Source: Tessaracoccus flavescens (lineage in GTDB: Bacteria > Actinomycetota > Actinomycetes > Propionibacteriales > Propionibacteriaceae). Taken from it: a stretch of 64,000 nt of DNA. The translations under genes were made by a program, and so were the position numbers. This document shows, in pieces, positions 16,875 to 26,810 of the stretch. Below the pieces are notes generated by a model that saw only the letters and a program-made list of their open reading frames with translations, was not told where the DNA came from and made no database searches. Position 1 is the stretch's first letter; every line of letters begins with the position of its first letter. Location of the stretch: the NCBI RefSeq assembly GCF_001998865.1, contig NZ_CP019607.1, positions 868,001 through 932,000 on the forward strand, in the 5' to 3' direction.

Positions 16875-16887
16875 CGTCGGCCTGAGA

Positions 16888-17916
16888 TCAGGCGGCAGCC
16901 GTCTGGCGGCCGGGAGCGCGGTAGAGCACTGGGAGCCACCGTCGGGTCAGGTCGTAGATCAGACAGGCCGCGCCCGTCAGGAGCACCACCAGCAGCGGCA
17001 CGAGCCAGATGCTGACCAGGCTCCCCTGCTTCCCGAGGCCGGGGGTCAGCCAGATCAGCAGTGCGAGCAGCAATGGGTGGAAGATGTAGATGGGAAGGGT
17101 TCTCGCCGCGAGGTAGGCCCCGAGCCGCCTCACGCCGCCGAGGTGTGCCAGGAGTCGCGATGCCCCCAGGAAGAAGGTGATCCCCAGGATCGAGAGCACC
17201 GCCGTCAGAGGCTGCCGGTACGCGGAGCGCTGCGGCGCGTAGATCTCGAGAGCGATCGGCACGTAGGCGGCGACGGTGAGCGGAAGCACCCACCACGGCA
17301 CCTTCGCCCAGCGCTCGACCAACGGCCTGGCGAACGCCCCGAGGGCGAAAAACAGGTAGAAGTTGAGGAACCGACGCAGCGTGAACAGCGCGTCGAAGAC
17401 GATCCCCTCCCCCACCAACGGGACCCAAGGCCAGAGGACGTCGGCCGCGGCGGCGAGGGCAAGCATCACCAGTGGCACGCGGCGTCCGAGCCGCGACACC
17501 ACGAAGAACAGGGCGAGCAGGGGAAGGTACCAGTAGGCGCCGTTGAGGCTGACCACCCAGCTCGCCGCCCTGACGGCTGTCGCCTCGAGGTGCTGCGGGT
17601 TATAGGCGGCAGCGTACGGATAGGCGTAGAGCAGGGTCCACAGCGCGAACACCCAGGCGTGGTCCAGGATCCTCGGCCGGGCGATGGCGCCCCAGCCACG
17701 CGAGAGCGCGCCGACCGACAGGAGACCCGAGACAAGGAAGAACAGCGGCATGCGCACCGGAAGCAGCCAGGCGCTCAAGGCGGCGAGCACCGCCTCCACG
17801 CGGTTACTCCCGACCGTCAGGACGGACATGCCCGTGATCGCCACGTGGTAGAGCACGACCAGCACGACGGCCGACGCCTTCGCGACGTCGACCCAGTGCA
17901 GCCTCTCCCGTTCCAC
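16888..17916 (-). CDS. acyltransferase family 3 membrane protein
   Basis: 342 residues from GTG 17916. The N-terminus 'LHWVDVAKASAVVLVVLYH' is the conserved first helix of acyltransferase 3 proteins, with the catalytic-type His at its end, and 'RMPLFFLVSGLL' follows in helix two. About ten membrane helices are visible, including 'FLNFYLFFALGAFARPLV' and 'TLPIYIFHPLLLALL'. Such enzymes move acyl groups onto extracytoplasmic sugars, peptidoglycan or lipids. No glycan biosynthesis gene is adjacent, so the acceptor is unknown. The tail after the last helix is short and basic. Confidence 0.88.
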   Translation of the reverse strand: MERERLHWVDVAKASAVVLVVLYHVAITGMSVLTVGSNRVEAVLAALSAWLLPVRMPLFFLVSGLLSVGALSRGWGAIARPRILDHAWVFALWTLLYAYPYAAAYNPQHLEATAVRAASWVVSLNGAYWYLPLLALFFVVSRLGRRVPLVMLALAAAADVLWPWVPLVGEGIVFDALFTLRRFLNFYLFFALGAFARPLVERWAKVPWWVLPLTVAAYVPIALEIYAPQRSAYRQPLTAVLSILGITFFLGASRLLAHLGGVRRLGAYLAARTLPIYIFHPLLLALLIWLTPGLGKQGSLVSIWLVPLLVVLLTGAACLIYDLTRRWLPVLYRAPGRQTAAA

Positions 17917-17977
17917 GGCGGTCAGGATAGCCGCCGAGCGGGCCCCACACGCCTGACCACCGGGTAGCCTGCCGAGC

Positions 17978-18457
17978 ATGAGGGAACGACTACGGCGAAA
18001 GTACCTGAGCCTCGGGATCGGCGAGTTCACGGCGATCGCGGTGTTCGTCATCGGCGCGCTCATCGGGGTGATGCCGCGCCTGTCCGGGTCGGAGCCCCTG
18101 GCGCTGTGGGCCGCGCTCATCCCGCTGTGCCTGATCCTCGCCCAGGCTGGCACCTACTGGCTGCTCGCCCGCGCCTGGGTCGGCGAGTCGACCATGCCAC
18201 GCGGGTTGGCAGGCTTCTACCGCCTGCTCAGGATCGTCAACCCGATCCTGCTCCTCGGGGGCGCGGTCGTGATCGCGATGTCCTTGCCCATCGGCCCAGG
18301 TGCGCTCATCCTCGCGATCGCCATCTGGGTGTTCGCGGTCATCGAGTACCTCAACTACTTCGTGGTGCGGCTCTCCTACCCCCTGAGCCGCTGGTTCCAG
18401 GAGGTCGGTTCCTGGCGCACGCCTCGGCTGATGATCGACGTCCGCGACGCGGCCTGA
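17978..18457 (+). CDS. small four-helix membrane protein
   Basis: 159 residues. Four hydrophobic helices lie near residues 15-35, 42-65, 88-110 and 112-133, with a basic N-terminus ('MRERLRRKYLSLG') and a basic C-terminal tail. No motif or catalytic residue is seen and I do not recognise the family. It is divergent from the acyltransferase gene (about 60 bases apart). Its stop abuts the stop of the convergent DinB-like gene, sharing the palindrome TGATCA. Confidence 0.65.
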   Translation: MRERLRRKYLSLGIGEFTAIAVFVIGALIGVMPRLSGSEPLALWAALIPLCLILAQAGTYWLLARAWVGESTMPRGLAGFYRLLRIVNPILLLGGAVVIAMSLPIGPGALILAIAIWVFAVIEYLNYFVVRLSYPLSRWFQEVGSWRTPRLMIDVRDAA

Positions 18458-19012
18458 TCAACCCATCGTGCGCTGGCCGTCGAGGGCCTCGCGGATGATG
18501 TCGGCGTGGCCTGCGTGCTGCGAGATCTCGGCGATCAGGTGCAGCGCGACCCTCCGCACCGACCAACTGACCCCCTGCTCGAACCACGGGGCCTCGGGCA
18601 GCGGATGCCCGAGGTCGAGGTCGGCCTCGGCGACGATGCGCGCCGTCTCGGCACCGACGTCGCGGATCCGCCCACGCAGGACCTCAAGGGTCTCGTCGTC
18701 GCTCAGCACGAAGCGGGTGTCCTCCCACTCGCTGTCGCCCCAGTCGCCGTCGTTGCTCTCACCCTCGGCGACGGCGTCCCAGTCGACATCGGACTCGTAG
18801 ACGCCGGACCCACCGAACGCCTCGGCGCCCTTGAGCGCGAACTGCATCCACTGCTCCTCGGTGTCGGCCACGTGCTTCAGGATCGACGCGATGGTGAGGA
18901 CGCTCACCGTGCTCGCGGTGCGGGCCTGCTCTTCAGTGAGCCCCTCCGCGGTCTGCAACAGGAAGCCCCGGTGCCGGTCGAGGGTCTCGATGATGGTCTC
19001 GCGTTCAGTCAT
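18458..19012 (-). CDS. DinB/DUF664-family protein
   Basis: 184 residues. The four-helix DinB fold is indicated by three spaced histidine regions: 'ILKHVADTEEQWM' near residue 46, the central acidic loop, and 'RVALHLIAEISQHAGHADIIREALDG' near the end. They form the usual single-metal site. Actinobacterial members include mycothiol-dependent S-transferases and isomerases, and mycothiol genes (mshD, mtr) occur elsewhere in this window, so a thiol-dependent role is plausible. An IS element has inserted only nine bases upstream of its start and probably separates it from its native promoter. Confidence 0.8.
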   Translation of the reverse strand: MTERETIIETLDRHRGFLLQTAEGLTEEQARTASTVSVLTIASILKHVADTEEQWMQFALKGAEAFGGSGVYESDVDWDAVAEGESNDGDWGDSEWEDTRFVLSDDETLEVLRGRIRDVGAETARIVAEADLDLGHPLPEAPWFEQGVSWSVRRVALHLIAEISQHAGHADIIREALDGQRTMG

Positions 19013-19026
19013 TGTCTGAGCCTAGG

Positions 19027-20125
19027 TGTACTGACCACGGAGATTGAGTACGCGCGGCGGGTCTGCTGGACATAGGGGAAGACCTCTGAGTGAAGTGTGG
19101 GACTTACGACAGAACCCATTTCACGAAACAGAGGTCTTCCATGCCCCACCGTAACGCCATACTCACCGAAACCGGACGTCTGCACCTGGCCCAGCTCGTC
19201 GTTGACCAGGGCTGGACCCTGCGGCGAGCCGCGGAACGTTTCGGTGTCGCGGTCAACACCGCCCGCCGCTGGGCGCAGCGTTACCGCGAACAGGGCCTGG
19301 CCGGGATGGTCGACAAGTCCTCTCGCCCGAAGCATTGCCCGCATCAACTCTCGCAGCGCACCGAGCGTCGCATCGTCGGGTTGCGTGTAACCAAGCGCTG
19401 GGGCCCGGCCCGGATCGCCTACCACCTTCACCTGAACCCCTCGACGGTCCACAAGGTCATCAGGCGCTACGGCTGCCCACCCCTGCGATGGACCGATCCT
19501 GCTACCGGAGCCAGGATCAAAACCTCACGCGCCGAGAAACGCCGCTACGAGCACGCCGCCCCCGGCGACCTGGTCCACGTCGACATCAAGAAACTCGGCC
19601 GGATCCCCGACGGCGGCGGCCACAAAGTGCTGGGCCGTGCCGCGGGTACCCGGAACAAGACCAGAACCGCCACGAACCGCCGGCCCGGGTATGCCTACAT
19701 CCACAACGCCGTCGACGACCACTCCCGCTTGGCCTACAGCGAAATCCTGACCGACGAGAAGAAGGAAACCGCCGCCGCGTTCTGGCAACGCGCCAACGCC
19801 TTCTTCAACGCCGCCGGGATCACCGTGACACGAGTCTTGACTGACAACGGCGCCTGCTACCGCTCCAACGCCTTCAAAAAGGCTCTCGGCGACGACATCA
19901 CACACAAACGCACCCGCCCCTACCGACCCCAAACCAACGGCAAAGTCGAACGGTTCAACCGCATCATGCTCGAGGAATGGGCCTATGCCCAGCCCTACAC
20001 CTCCGAAACCCAGCGAGTCGCCGCCTTCGACCAATGGCTGCACCATTACAATCACCACCGAGGCCACACCGCGCTCAAGGGACATCCCCCAGCCGCGCGC
20101 GTACCCAACCTATCCGGGGTGAACA
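19027..20125 (+). mobile_element. IS481-family insertion sequence, complete
   Basis: The element is 1,099 bp, begins TGTACTGACC and ends GGGTGAACA, with TGT...ACA tips. The imperfect terminal inverted repeats can be followed for about 30 bases and share TGT, ACC, CGGA and GTACGCGCG. It carries one intact DDE transposase. It sits between the DinB-like gene and a small membrane-protein gene. Read without the element and one target copy, the 5' region of the DinB-like gene becomes continuous. Confidence 0.9.
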
Positions 20126-20130
20126 CCTAG
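19141..20130 (+). CDS. IS481-family transposase
   Basis: 329 residues from ATG 19141, preceded by AGAGG. The N-terminal helix-turn-helix ('LRRAAERFGVAVNTARRWAQRYREQGLAGM') and a second winged-helix segment ('STVHKVIRRYGCPPL') precede an integrase core. The first Asp is in 'VHVDIKKLGRI', the second in 'VLTDNGACY', and the Glu in 'GKVERFNR', completing the DDE triad; 'YNHHRGHTAL' closes the domain. It is intact and presumably active. The last codons read across the IS end: the TAG stop at 20128-20130 belongs to the duplicated target CCTAGG and not to the IS itself. Confidence 0.95.
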   Translation: MPHRNAILTETGRLHLAQLVVDQGWTLRRAAERFGVAVNTARRWAQRYREQGLAGMVDKSSRPKHCPHQLSQRTERRIVGLRVTKRWGPARIAYHLHLNPSTVHKVIRRYGCPPLRWTDPATGARIKTSRAEKRRYEHAAPGDLVHVDIKKLGRIPDGGGHKVLGRAAGTRNKTRTATNRRPGYAYIHNAVDDHSRLAYSEILTDEKKETAAAFWQRANAFFNAAGITVTRVLTDNGACYRSNAFKKALGDDITHKRTRPYRPQTNGKVERFNRIMLEEWAYAQPYTSETQRVAAFDQWLHHYNHHRGHTALKGHPPAARVPNLSGVNT

Positions 20131-20245
20131 GAGTCGGCACCGACAGTTCGTGGCCGATCGCCTCCGCAGACGGAGTGACGCTCCGCGTCGTCAACCTCGG
20201 CGGCCCACCTCAGCGCGGGCGGGGGTGGCTCTGCGTGCGAGAACG

Positions 20246-20485
20246 TCAGTCGGTGGTGCCGAACTCCGCCTCGTCGGCCTCGCGGTCGGCCCGCTCGGCC
20301 GCCTCCTGGGAGCGCTGGACCAGCACCCGGAACCCGATGATCAGCAGCAGGAAGCCTCCCCCGACGGGGACGGCCCACCACCAACCCCAGTTGAAGTCCT
20401 CCTGCCACACGGCGACCACGACGGTGGCCACCATGAACAGCGCCAGGAGGATCACCAGGGCGGTGACGAGCCTGCGGGTCGTCAC
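20246..20485 (-). CDS. small two-helix membrane protein
   Basis: 79 residues. Helices lie at about 7-27 ('LVTALVILLALFMVATVVVAV') and 36-58, the second rich in Trp and Gly ('WGWWWAVPVGGGFLLLIIGF'). A highly charged C-terminal tail follows ('RSQEAAERADREADEAE'). The start is one base beyond the purA stop, so it is probably co-transcribed with purA. I do not recognise a family. Confidence 0.65.
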   Translation of the reverse strand: MTTRRLVTALVILLALFMVATVVVAVWQEDFNWGWWWAVPVGGGFLLLIIGFRVLVQRSQEAAERADREADEAEFGTTD

Positions 20486-20486
20486 G

Positions 20487-21842
<1,356 letters not shown>

Positions 21843-21845
21843 CTA

Positions 21846-21871
21846 CCGGACCCTCCGGTCGGCGGGTCCGG
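21846..21871 (-). terminator. terminator hairpin after the YbaB-like gene
   Basis: CCGGACCC and GGGTCCGG form a perfect 8-bp stem, 17 bases past the stop of the gene ending at 21889 and upstream of purA on the same strand. No long U-tract follows. Confidence 0.5.
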
Positions 21872-21888
21872 AAGCGAGGAGACTCGGC

Positions 21889-22254
21889 CTAGAAGCGACG
21901 GGCCCTGTCCGTCATCTGATCCATACGGTCGCGCATGAGTTGCATGCTGTCTGACATCCGAGTCGTGATGTCTCGGAGCTGGCCCTCGAAGTCGGGAAGC
22001 TCGACCCCGCCGGGGAGCTCGGCTCGTTCGTAGCGGGTAAGCAGGTCTGCGACTGCCTCCGCAACAACAATCTGCGCCGTCTCCAGACTCATCTGGCCAA
22101 GGGAGACAGACACTGATCCGTCATTCATGACCGTGACGATGGCCGACTGGTCTGCACTCGTTCCGGTGACCGGGCCGAGTTCGGGCATCGATCCCGCGAC
22201 TGCGAGATCGCGCAACTGCGAGACTGCCCTGTCCACCTCATCTGCTCCGGACAT
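21889..22254 (-). CDS. small YbaB/EbfC-like protein
   Basis: 121 residues, with an AAGGAGG ribosome site upstream. A central beta hairpin ('AIVTVMNDGSVSVSL') flanked by helices resembles the YbaB/EbfC fold seen next to type VII secretion genes. The C-terminal helix is Met/Arg-rich ('MSDSMQLMRDRMDQMTDRARR'), suggesting a coiled coil. It is divergent, with a 53-base gap, from an EspC-like and a WXG-domain gene. The context suggests a cytoplasmic accessory or chaperone to those proteins. The family assignment rests on pattern only. Confidence 0.55.
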   Translation of the reverse strand: MSGADEVDRAVSQLRDLAVAGSMPELGPVTGTSADQSAIVTVMNDGSVSVSLGQMSLETAQIVVAEAVADLLTRYERAELPGGVELPDFEGQLRDITTRMSDSMQLMRDRMDQMTDRARRF

Positions 22255-22307
22255 CTGGCCTCCTTGACTCCTAGACTGACGCCCACAACCTACCGTTTCG
22301 GAGGATC

Positions 22308-22610
22308 ATGACGAGCTTCGACGTCACACCGGAGGCCATCCGGAAGACCGCCCGCGGGCCCATCGGGTCAGGCGCAGCTGCGATGGCAGCGGCTTCGCGA
22401 ATCCCACCCCCACAGATCGAGACCGGCAGGCATTTCGCAGAGCTGACGACCCATCTTGCCTCTGCGGCCCAAGGGATCAGCGGATACCTCGGAGATGTCG
22501 CCGGTTCGCTCGAGGCGATGTCGACCAAACTCAATCTGGTCGCCGCCAACTACGAGGCGACCGAGGCGGAGAACACAGCCGCGGCCCAGCAATTCTTCAG
22601 GGAGTCGTGA
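22308..22610 (+). CDS. EspC/WXG100-like small helical protein
   Basis: 100 residues, GGAGG just upstream. It is almost entirely helical, with Ala-rich heptads and the layout 'F.VTPEAIRKTA...F...A...L...A..L...A..Y..TE..NT', typical of DUF2580/EspC-type type VII secretion substrates or partners. There is no signal peptide and no central WxG. Its stop is followed after one base by the GTG of the WXG-domain gene, so the two products are co-translated and probably form a heterodimer like the ESX pairs. No ESX ATPase or channel gene is in the window. Confidence 0.65.
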   Translation: MTSFDVTPEAIRKTARGPIGSGAAAMAAASRIPPPQIETGRHFAELTTHLASAAQGISGYLGDVAGSLEAMSTKLNLVAANYEATEAENTAAAQQFFRES

Positions 22611-22611
22611 C

Positions 22612-23277
22612 GTGGGGTACGCAGTAGACCTGATGCCTCCGCTGAGCGAGGACGCGCAGCGGGCCATCACCTACCTGGGCATCGACGATCCTCGTAACCA
22701 CCTGCGGGACTTCGACGTCGATGTCGACTCGATGCGCACCTTCGCTGCCGATCTGCAGAGCGCGGTCGGGCAGGCGAAGGGCGCTGGCGAGACGGTCCGC
22801 GCCGCGCACGTTGACGGGTGGCAGGGTGCGGCAGCGGTCCAGTACGACGACTGCAAGATGCAGTGGTACGACTACCTACTCGTCGCCTTCGACTGGATCC
22901 TCTTTATCGTCGACTGCATCGTCGCCATCGTCGATTGGATCATCGAGATCATCCGCTGGGTGCTGAACCTGATCGACTGGGTGCTCGGCATTCTCTCGGT
23001 CTTCGGCGCAGTGCTCCTCCTGGCGGACGAGTTCGGGTGGAGGATCCCGGGGTGGGTCCGATGGCTCCTGAAGGCGGGCAAACTAGTTGAGAAGCTCCCT
23101 AAGCTCATTCTCACCGTCGTGGCGGCCGCTGCATGGCTCGTCGGGAAGGTGGGCTGGGTGGTCGACTGGCTCCTTGACCGACTGCGCGACGGGATCAACT
23201 GGATCCGCGACGCCATCGACGAGTGTGGCGGAGCTCCGGAGAAGTGGCCCGATGAGCCCATCGAGCCGAACTTCTGA
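22612..23277 (+). CDS. WXG-domain protein with tandem Trp-heptad membrane region
   Basis: 221 residues from GTG 22612, with AGGGAG nine bases upstream. Residues about 30-85 look like a WXG100 module: a helix 'MRTFAADLQSAVGQAKGAGETV', then Trp70-Gln-Gly72 in a turn, then 'AAAVQYDDCKMQWYDY'. From Phe93 five heptads follow with consensus [FVI]-[DR]-[WC]-[IV]-x-x-[ILF], a strongly hydrophobic helix with Trp at regular spacing. Two more hydrophobic stretches (about 128-140 and 163-178) and another Trp-rich amphipathic end ('WVVDWLLDRLRDGINWIRD') complete it. It has the layout of a type VII-exported, membrane-active effector; this function is inferred. It overlaps the next membrane-protein gene by 26 bases. 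Confidence 0.6.
   Translation: MGYAVDLMPPLSEDAQRAITYLGIDDPRNHLRDFDVDVDSMRTFAADLQSAVGQAKGAGETVRAAHVDGWQGAAAVQYDDCKMQWYDYLLVAFDWILFIVDCIVAIVDWIIEIIRWVLNLIDWVLGILSVFGAVLLLADEFGWRIPGWVRWLLKAGKLVEKLPKLILTVVAAAAWLVGKVGWVVDWLLDRLRDGINWIRDAIDECGGAPEKWPDEPIEPNF
22888..22992 (+). repeat. five in-frame 21-bp units encoding Trp heptads
   Basis: Units begin at 22888, 22909, 22930, 22951 and 22972. Each encodes a heptad like FDWILFI or VDWIIEI, with Asp or Arg at position 2 and Trp (Cys in unit 2) at position 3. Conservation is at protein more than DNA level, so the repeat is an old structural one. Confidence 0.75.
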
Positions 23278-23671
23278 TCCCTGGCGCCTGGTCACGCCGG
23301 GGCTGATCGCCGCCTCGGTGACAACGGCCATGGTCCTGCTCGCGTCGTTCCTGGCGTTGGCGCAGGTGGAGGGGACCCCCACAAGCTCAGCACACGGATG
23401 GCCCTCGCTCGTCCTGGGCCTTGCCATGTCAGCGCTCGTGACGGTTGCCTGGGCGAGGCACCGCCGTCTCGCTGGGGCGACGCACGATCCCGCCCTACCT
23501 CGACTCGGTCTCGCGTATCTGGGGCTGATGCTCGGTTGGCTCAACGTCGACAGCCTGGTGGGGCTGCTGGGCAGGCAGGTGTCCTGGGGATCTGTTGCTG
23601 GGGCCGCGCTCGCGATCGTCGGCCTCGTGGCAGCGGTGGCCCTGATTGCCTCCGCGCTGCGTCGGGATTGA
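23252..23671 (+). CDS. four-helix membrane protein overlapping the WXG gene
   Basis: 139 residues from ATG 23252, inside the 3' end of the WXG-domain gene. Four hydrophobic helices lie at about 12-35, 48-68, 82-103 and 110-134. No charged catalytic motif is seen. The 26-base overlap and tight coupling suggest stoichiometric co-translation with the WXG protein. In secreted-effector loci this position and topology are typical of membrane immunity proteins against membrane-damaging toxins, but no known immunity family is recognised. Confidence 0.6.
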   Translation: MSPSSRTSDPWRLVTPGLIAASVTTAMVLLASFLALAQVEGTPTSSAHGWPSLVLGLAMSALVTVAWARHRRLAGATHDPALPRLGLAYLGLMLGWLNVDSLVGLLGRQVSWGSVAGAALAIVGLVAAVALIASALRRD

Positions 23672-23828
23672 CCGGTTGGCAGGGAAGTGAGGTGGTCGTA
23701 CTGCCAGGCCACCGGCCAGCGTCGGCACAAACGTCGAAACCCCTGGCCCCACACGCTCGCCCGGTGAGACAATGGAGCCCGCGCGCCCATGACGGCGCCC
23801 GCCAGTGCAATGACGCAGGAGGCTCCCC

Positions 23829-24820
<992 letters not shown>

Positions 24821-24824
<4 letters not shown>

Positions 24825-25456
24825 GTGCAACAGAGCTGTCCCTCGACCAGCTGGCTGACTGGCTGCGCCGGTTCGCCCAGATCGTCGACGAGAACAAGAC
24901 GTACCTGACCGAACTCGACTCCGCGATCGGCGACGCCGACCACGGCGCCAACATGGCCCGCGGAACTGCCGCGGTGGTGACCCATCTCGATGAGGCCAAC
25001 ACCATCGACGCGCTGCTCAAGAAGGCGGGCATGACGCTGGTCAGCACCGTCGGCGGAACGAGCGGCCCGCTCTACGGCACGCTGCTGATGAAGATGGGCA
25101 TGGCCACCGGGGCTGTGACCGAGCTGTCGGCAGAGGAGTTCTCGAAGGCGTTCCGCGCCGGCCTCGAGGGCCTGGTCGCCCGCGGCAAGACCGAGCTCGG
25201 CGACAAGACGATGGTGGATGCACTCACCCCCGCCATCGACGCCTACGACGCCGCCCTCGCGGACGGGGCCGACCTGCACGACGCCGTCGAATCGGCCGCC
25301 CAGGCGGCCGCCGCCGGTCGCGATGCCACCACCCCGCTCGTGGCGCGCAAGGGTCGGGCCAGCTACCTCGGCGAACGCTCCGCGGGTCACATGGACCCCG
25401 GAGCCACCTCGTCGACCTACCTGTTCGATGCGCTCTCCCAAGTGATCGGCAGCTAG
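24821..25456 (+). CDS. dhaL: dihydroxyacetone kinase, ADP-binding subunit DhaL
   Basis: 211 residues from GTG 24821, overlapping the dhaK stop (GTGA). The Mg-ADP site 'LDSAIGDADHGANMARG' and 'TVGGTSGPLYGTLLMKMG' and the C-terminal 'RKGRASYLGERSAGHMDPGATS' are standard. It carries ADP as a tightly bound cofactor that is rephosphorylated by the DhaM phosphohistidine. Stop and dhaM ATG are directly adjacent. Confidence 0.96.
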
Positions 25457-26173
25457 ATGGCCGTCGGAATCGTCGTCGTCTCCCACAGCCGACGACTGGC
25501 TGAGGCCGCCGTCGAGCTCGCGCTCCAGATGGTGCACGGAGATCCTCCGCCCATCCAGGTCGCCGCGGGCACCATCGATGACGGCCTCGGCACCGACGCG
25601 ACCGCCGTCATGTCGGCGATCGGCGAGGTCGACCAGGGAGACGGAGTCGTCGTGTTCGTCGACATCGGGTCGGCTCTGATGAGCGCCGAGCTCGGCATCG
25701 AGCTGTACGGCCAACCCGACTCCGACGTCCGGATCCTGCCTGCGCCGTTCGTCGAGGGCATCGTGGCTGGCGTGATCCGCGCCGTCGGCGGTGCCACCAT
25801 CGACGAGGTCGCGGCCGAGGCGAACCAGGGACTCAAACCCAAGCTGGCAGCGGTCGGCGACGCGGCCGTTGCCGACGAGCCTTCGACCCCCGAGTCGTTG
25901 GCAGGTGAGGCGTCCGCGGAGGCCCGGCTGATCAACGAGACGGGGCTGCACGCCCGCCCCGCCGCGCTGTTCGTGGCAGAGGCGAGGAAGTTCGACGCCG
26001 AGATCAAGGTGAGCAACGGCGTGATCGGCCCGGTGGCCGCGACGAGCAGCATCGGGCTCGCGACGCTCAACGCCAGGAAGGGCGACACGCTCACCCTGAT
26101 CGCGACCGGGCCAGACGCACGGGCCGCCGTCGACCGGCTGGCCGAGTTCGTCAACGAGGGTTTCGGCGAGTGA
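25457..26173 (+). CDS. dhaM: dihydroxyacetone kinase phosphoryl donor DhaM (EIIA-HPr fusion)
   Basis: 238 residues in two domains. Residues 1-125 are the mannose-type EIIA/DhaM domain with phospho-acceptor His10 ('VVVSHSRRLAEA') and 'VFVDIGSALMSAELG'. Residues about 153-238 are an HPr domain with His165 ('NETGLHARPAA') and the HPr-kinase-type serine region ('ATSSIGLATL', Ser197/198). The Enzyme I-like third domain of E. coli DhaM is absent, so phosphate must come from a separate Enzyme I, which is not in this window. The fusion routes PEP-derived phosphate to DhaL. Confidence 0.93.
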   Translation: MAVGIVVVSHSRRLAEAAVELALQMVHGDPPPIQVAAGTIDDGLGTDATAVMSAIGEVDQGDGVVVFVDIGSALMSAELGIELYGQPDSDVRILPAPFVEGIVAGVIRAVGGATIDEVAAEANQGLKPKLAAVGDAAVADEPSTPESLAGEASAEARLINETGLHARPAALFVAEARKFDAEIKVSNGVIGPVAATSSIGLATLNARKGDTLTLIATGPDARAAVDRLAEFVNEGFGE

Positions 26174-26237
26174 GGCTGCGACGGCGACACGAGACCTCGG
26201 TGCGCCTCCTCACCGAAGGCGGCATTAGGCTGTGGCC

Positions 26238-26699
26238 ATGAGCGAGACGCATCCCAACCTGATGGCCTCCGACGTCGTGGTGCGCCTGCCGGAGGATCCG
26301 GCACTGGCCTCCATCTCGGAACACGGACGCGACCACTTCCTGCAGGTCGTCGCGGACAACCCGGGCTCGTCGCTGGTGTGGGCGTTGCTCGCGGAGACGT
26401 GCCTGACCGAGGACGATCTCGGCAACTCCATCGCGGCCTACGCCTATGCCCGCACCGGGTACCACCGCGGCCTCGACACCCTTCGCCGCAACGGATGGAA
26501 GGGCTCGGGTCAGGTGCCGTGGGAGCACGAACCGAACCGCGGCTTCCTCCGCGCGCTGTGGGCGCTCAGCGTCGCTGCGGGCCGGATCGGCGAGGCTGAG
26601 GAACAGGAGCGCTGCGCCCAGTTCCTGCGCGACTCGTCCGAGGAGGCCTACCAGGTCCTGGCAGGCGAGACCGAGGCTCAGCCCTCCCCAGAAGAATGA
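26238..26699 (+). CDS. DUF3151 protein
   Basis: 153 residues from ATG 26238; an in-frame GTG six bases upstream is an alternative. The helical, TPR-like central part 'ALLAETCLTEDDLGNSIAAYAYARTGYHRGLDTLRRNGWKGSGQVPW' is the conserved core of this actinobacterial family. The function of the family is unknown. Members commonly lie near purA, and here purA is on the same 5-kb neighbourhood but on the other strand. It is soluble with no signal. Confidence 0.8.
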   Translation: MSETHPNLMASDVVVRLPEDPALASISEHGRDHFLQVVADNPGSSLVWALLAETCLTEDDLGNSIAAYAYARTGYHRGLDTLRRNGWKGSGQVPWEHEPNRGFLRALWALSVAAGRIGEAEEQERCAQFLRDSSEEAYQVLAGETEAQPSPEE

Positions 26700-26718
26700 G
26701 CCGGGGCACCGTCCCGGC
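26700..26718 (+). terminator. short hairpin after the DUF3151 gene
   Basis: GCCGGG pairs with CCCGGC around a 7-base loop, starting at the last base of the stop codon. It is short and without a U-tract, so it is only a probable terminator. Confidence 0.35.
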
Positions 26719-26810
26719 GTGACCTGAAGTTGACGACGCAGACGCGCGAACACCGCGACCCCACCCACTCTCTTGAGTGACCTGACCCCTGCCGCGGCTA
26801 GCCTCGACGG

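Larger units (their letters stand above)
19021..20131. repeat. target-site duplication flanking the IS481 element
   Basis: The hexamer CCTAGG occurs at 19021-19026 and again at 20126-20131, exactly outside the IS ends. IS481 elements are known to duplicate a 6-bp NCTAGN target on insertion, and this matches. The undisturbed duplication shows a fairly recent insertion. Confidence 0.85.

Noticed and set aside
20134..20147. GTCGGCACCGACAG, shared with about 39459-39472
   Set aside because: The 14-mer occurs in two non-equivalent intergenic places and is a GC-rich dyad that can arise by chance. No third exact copy was seen.
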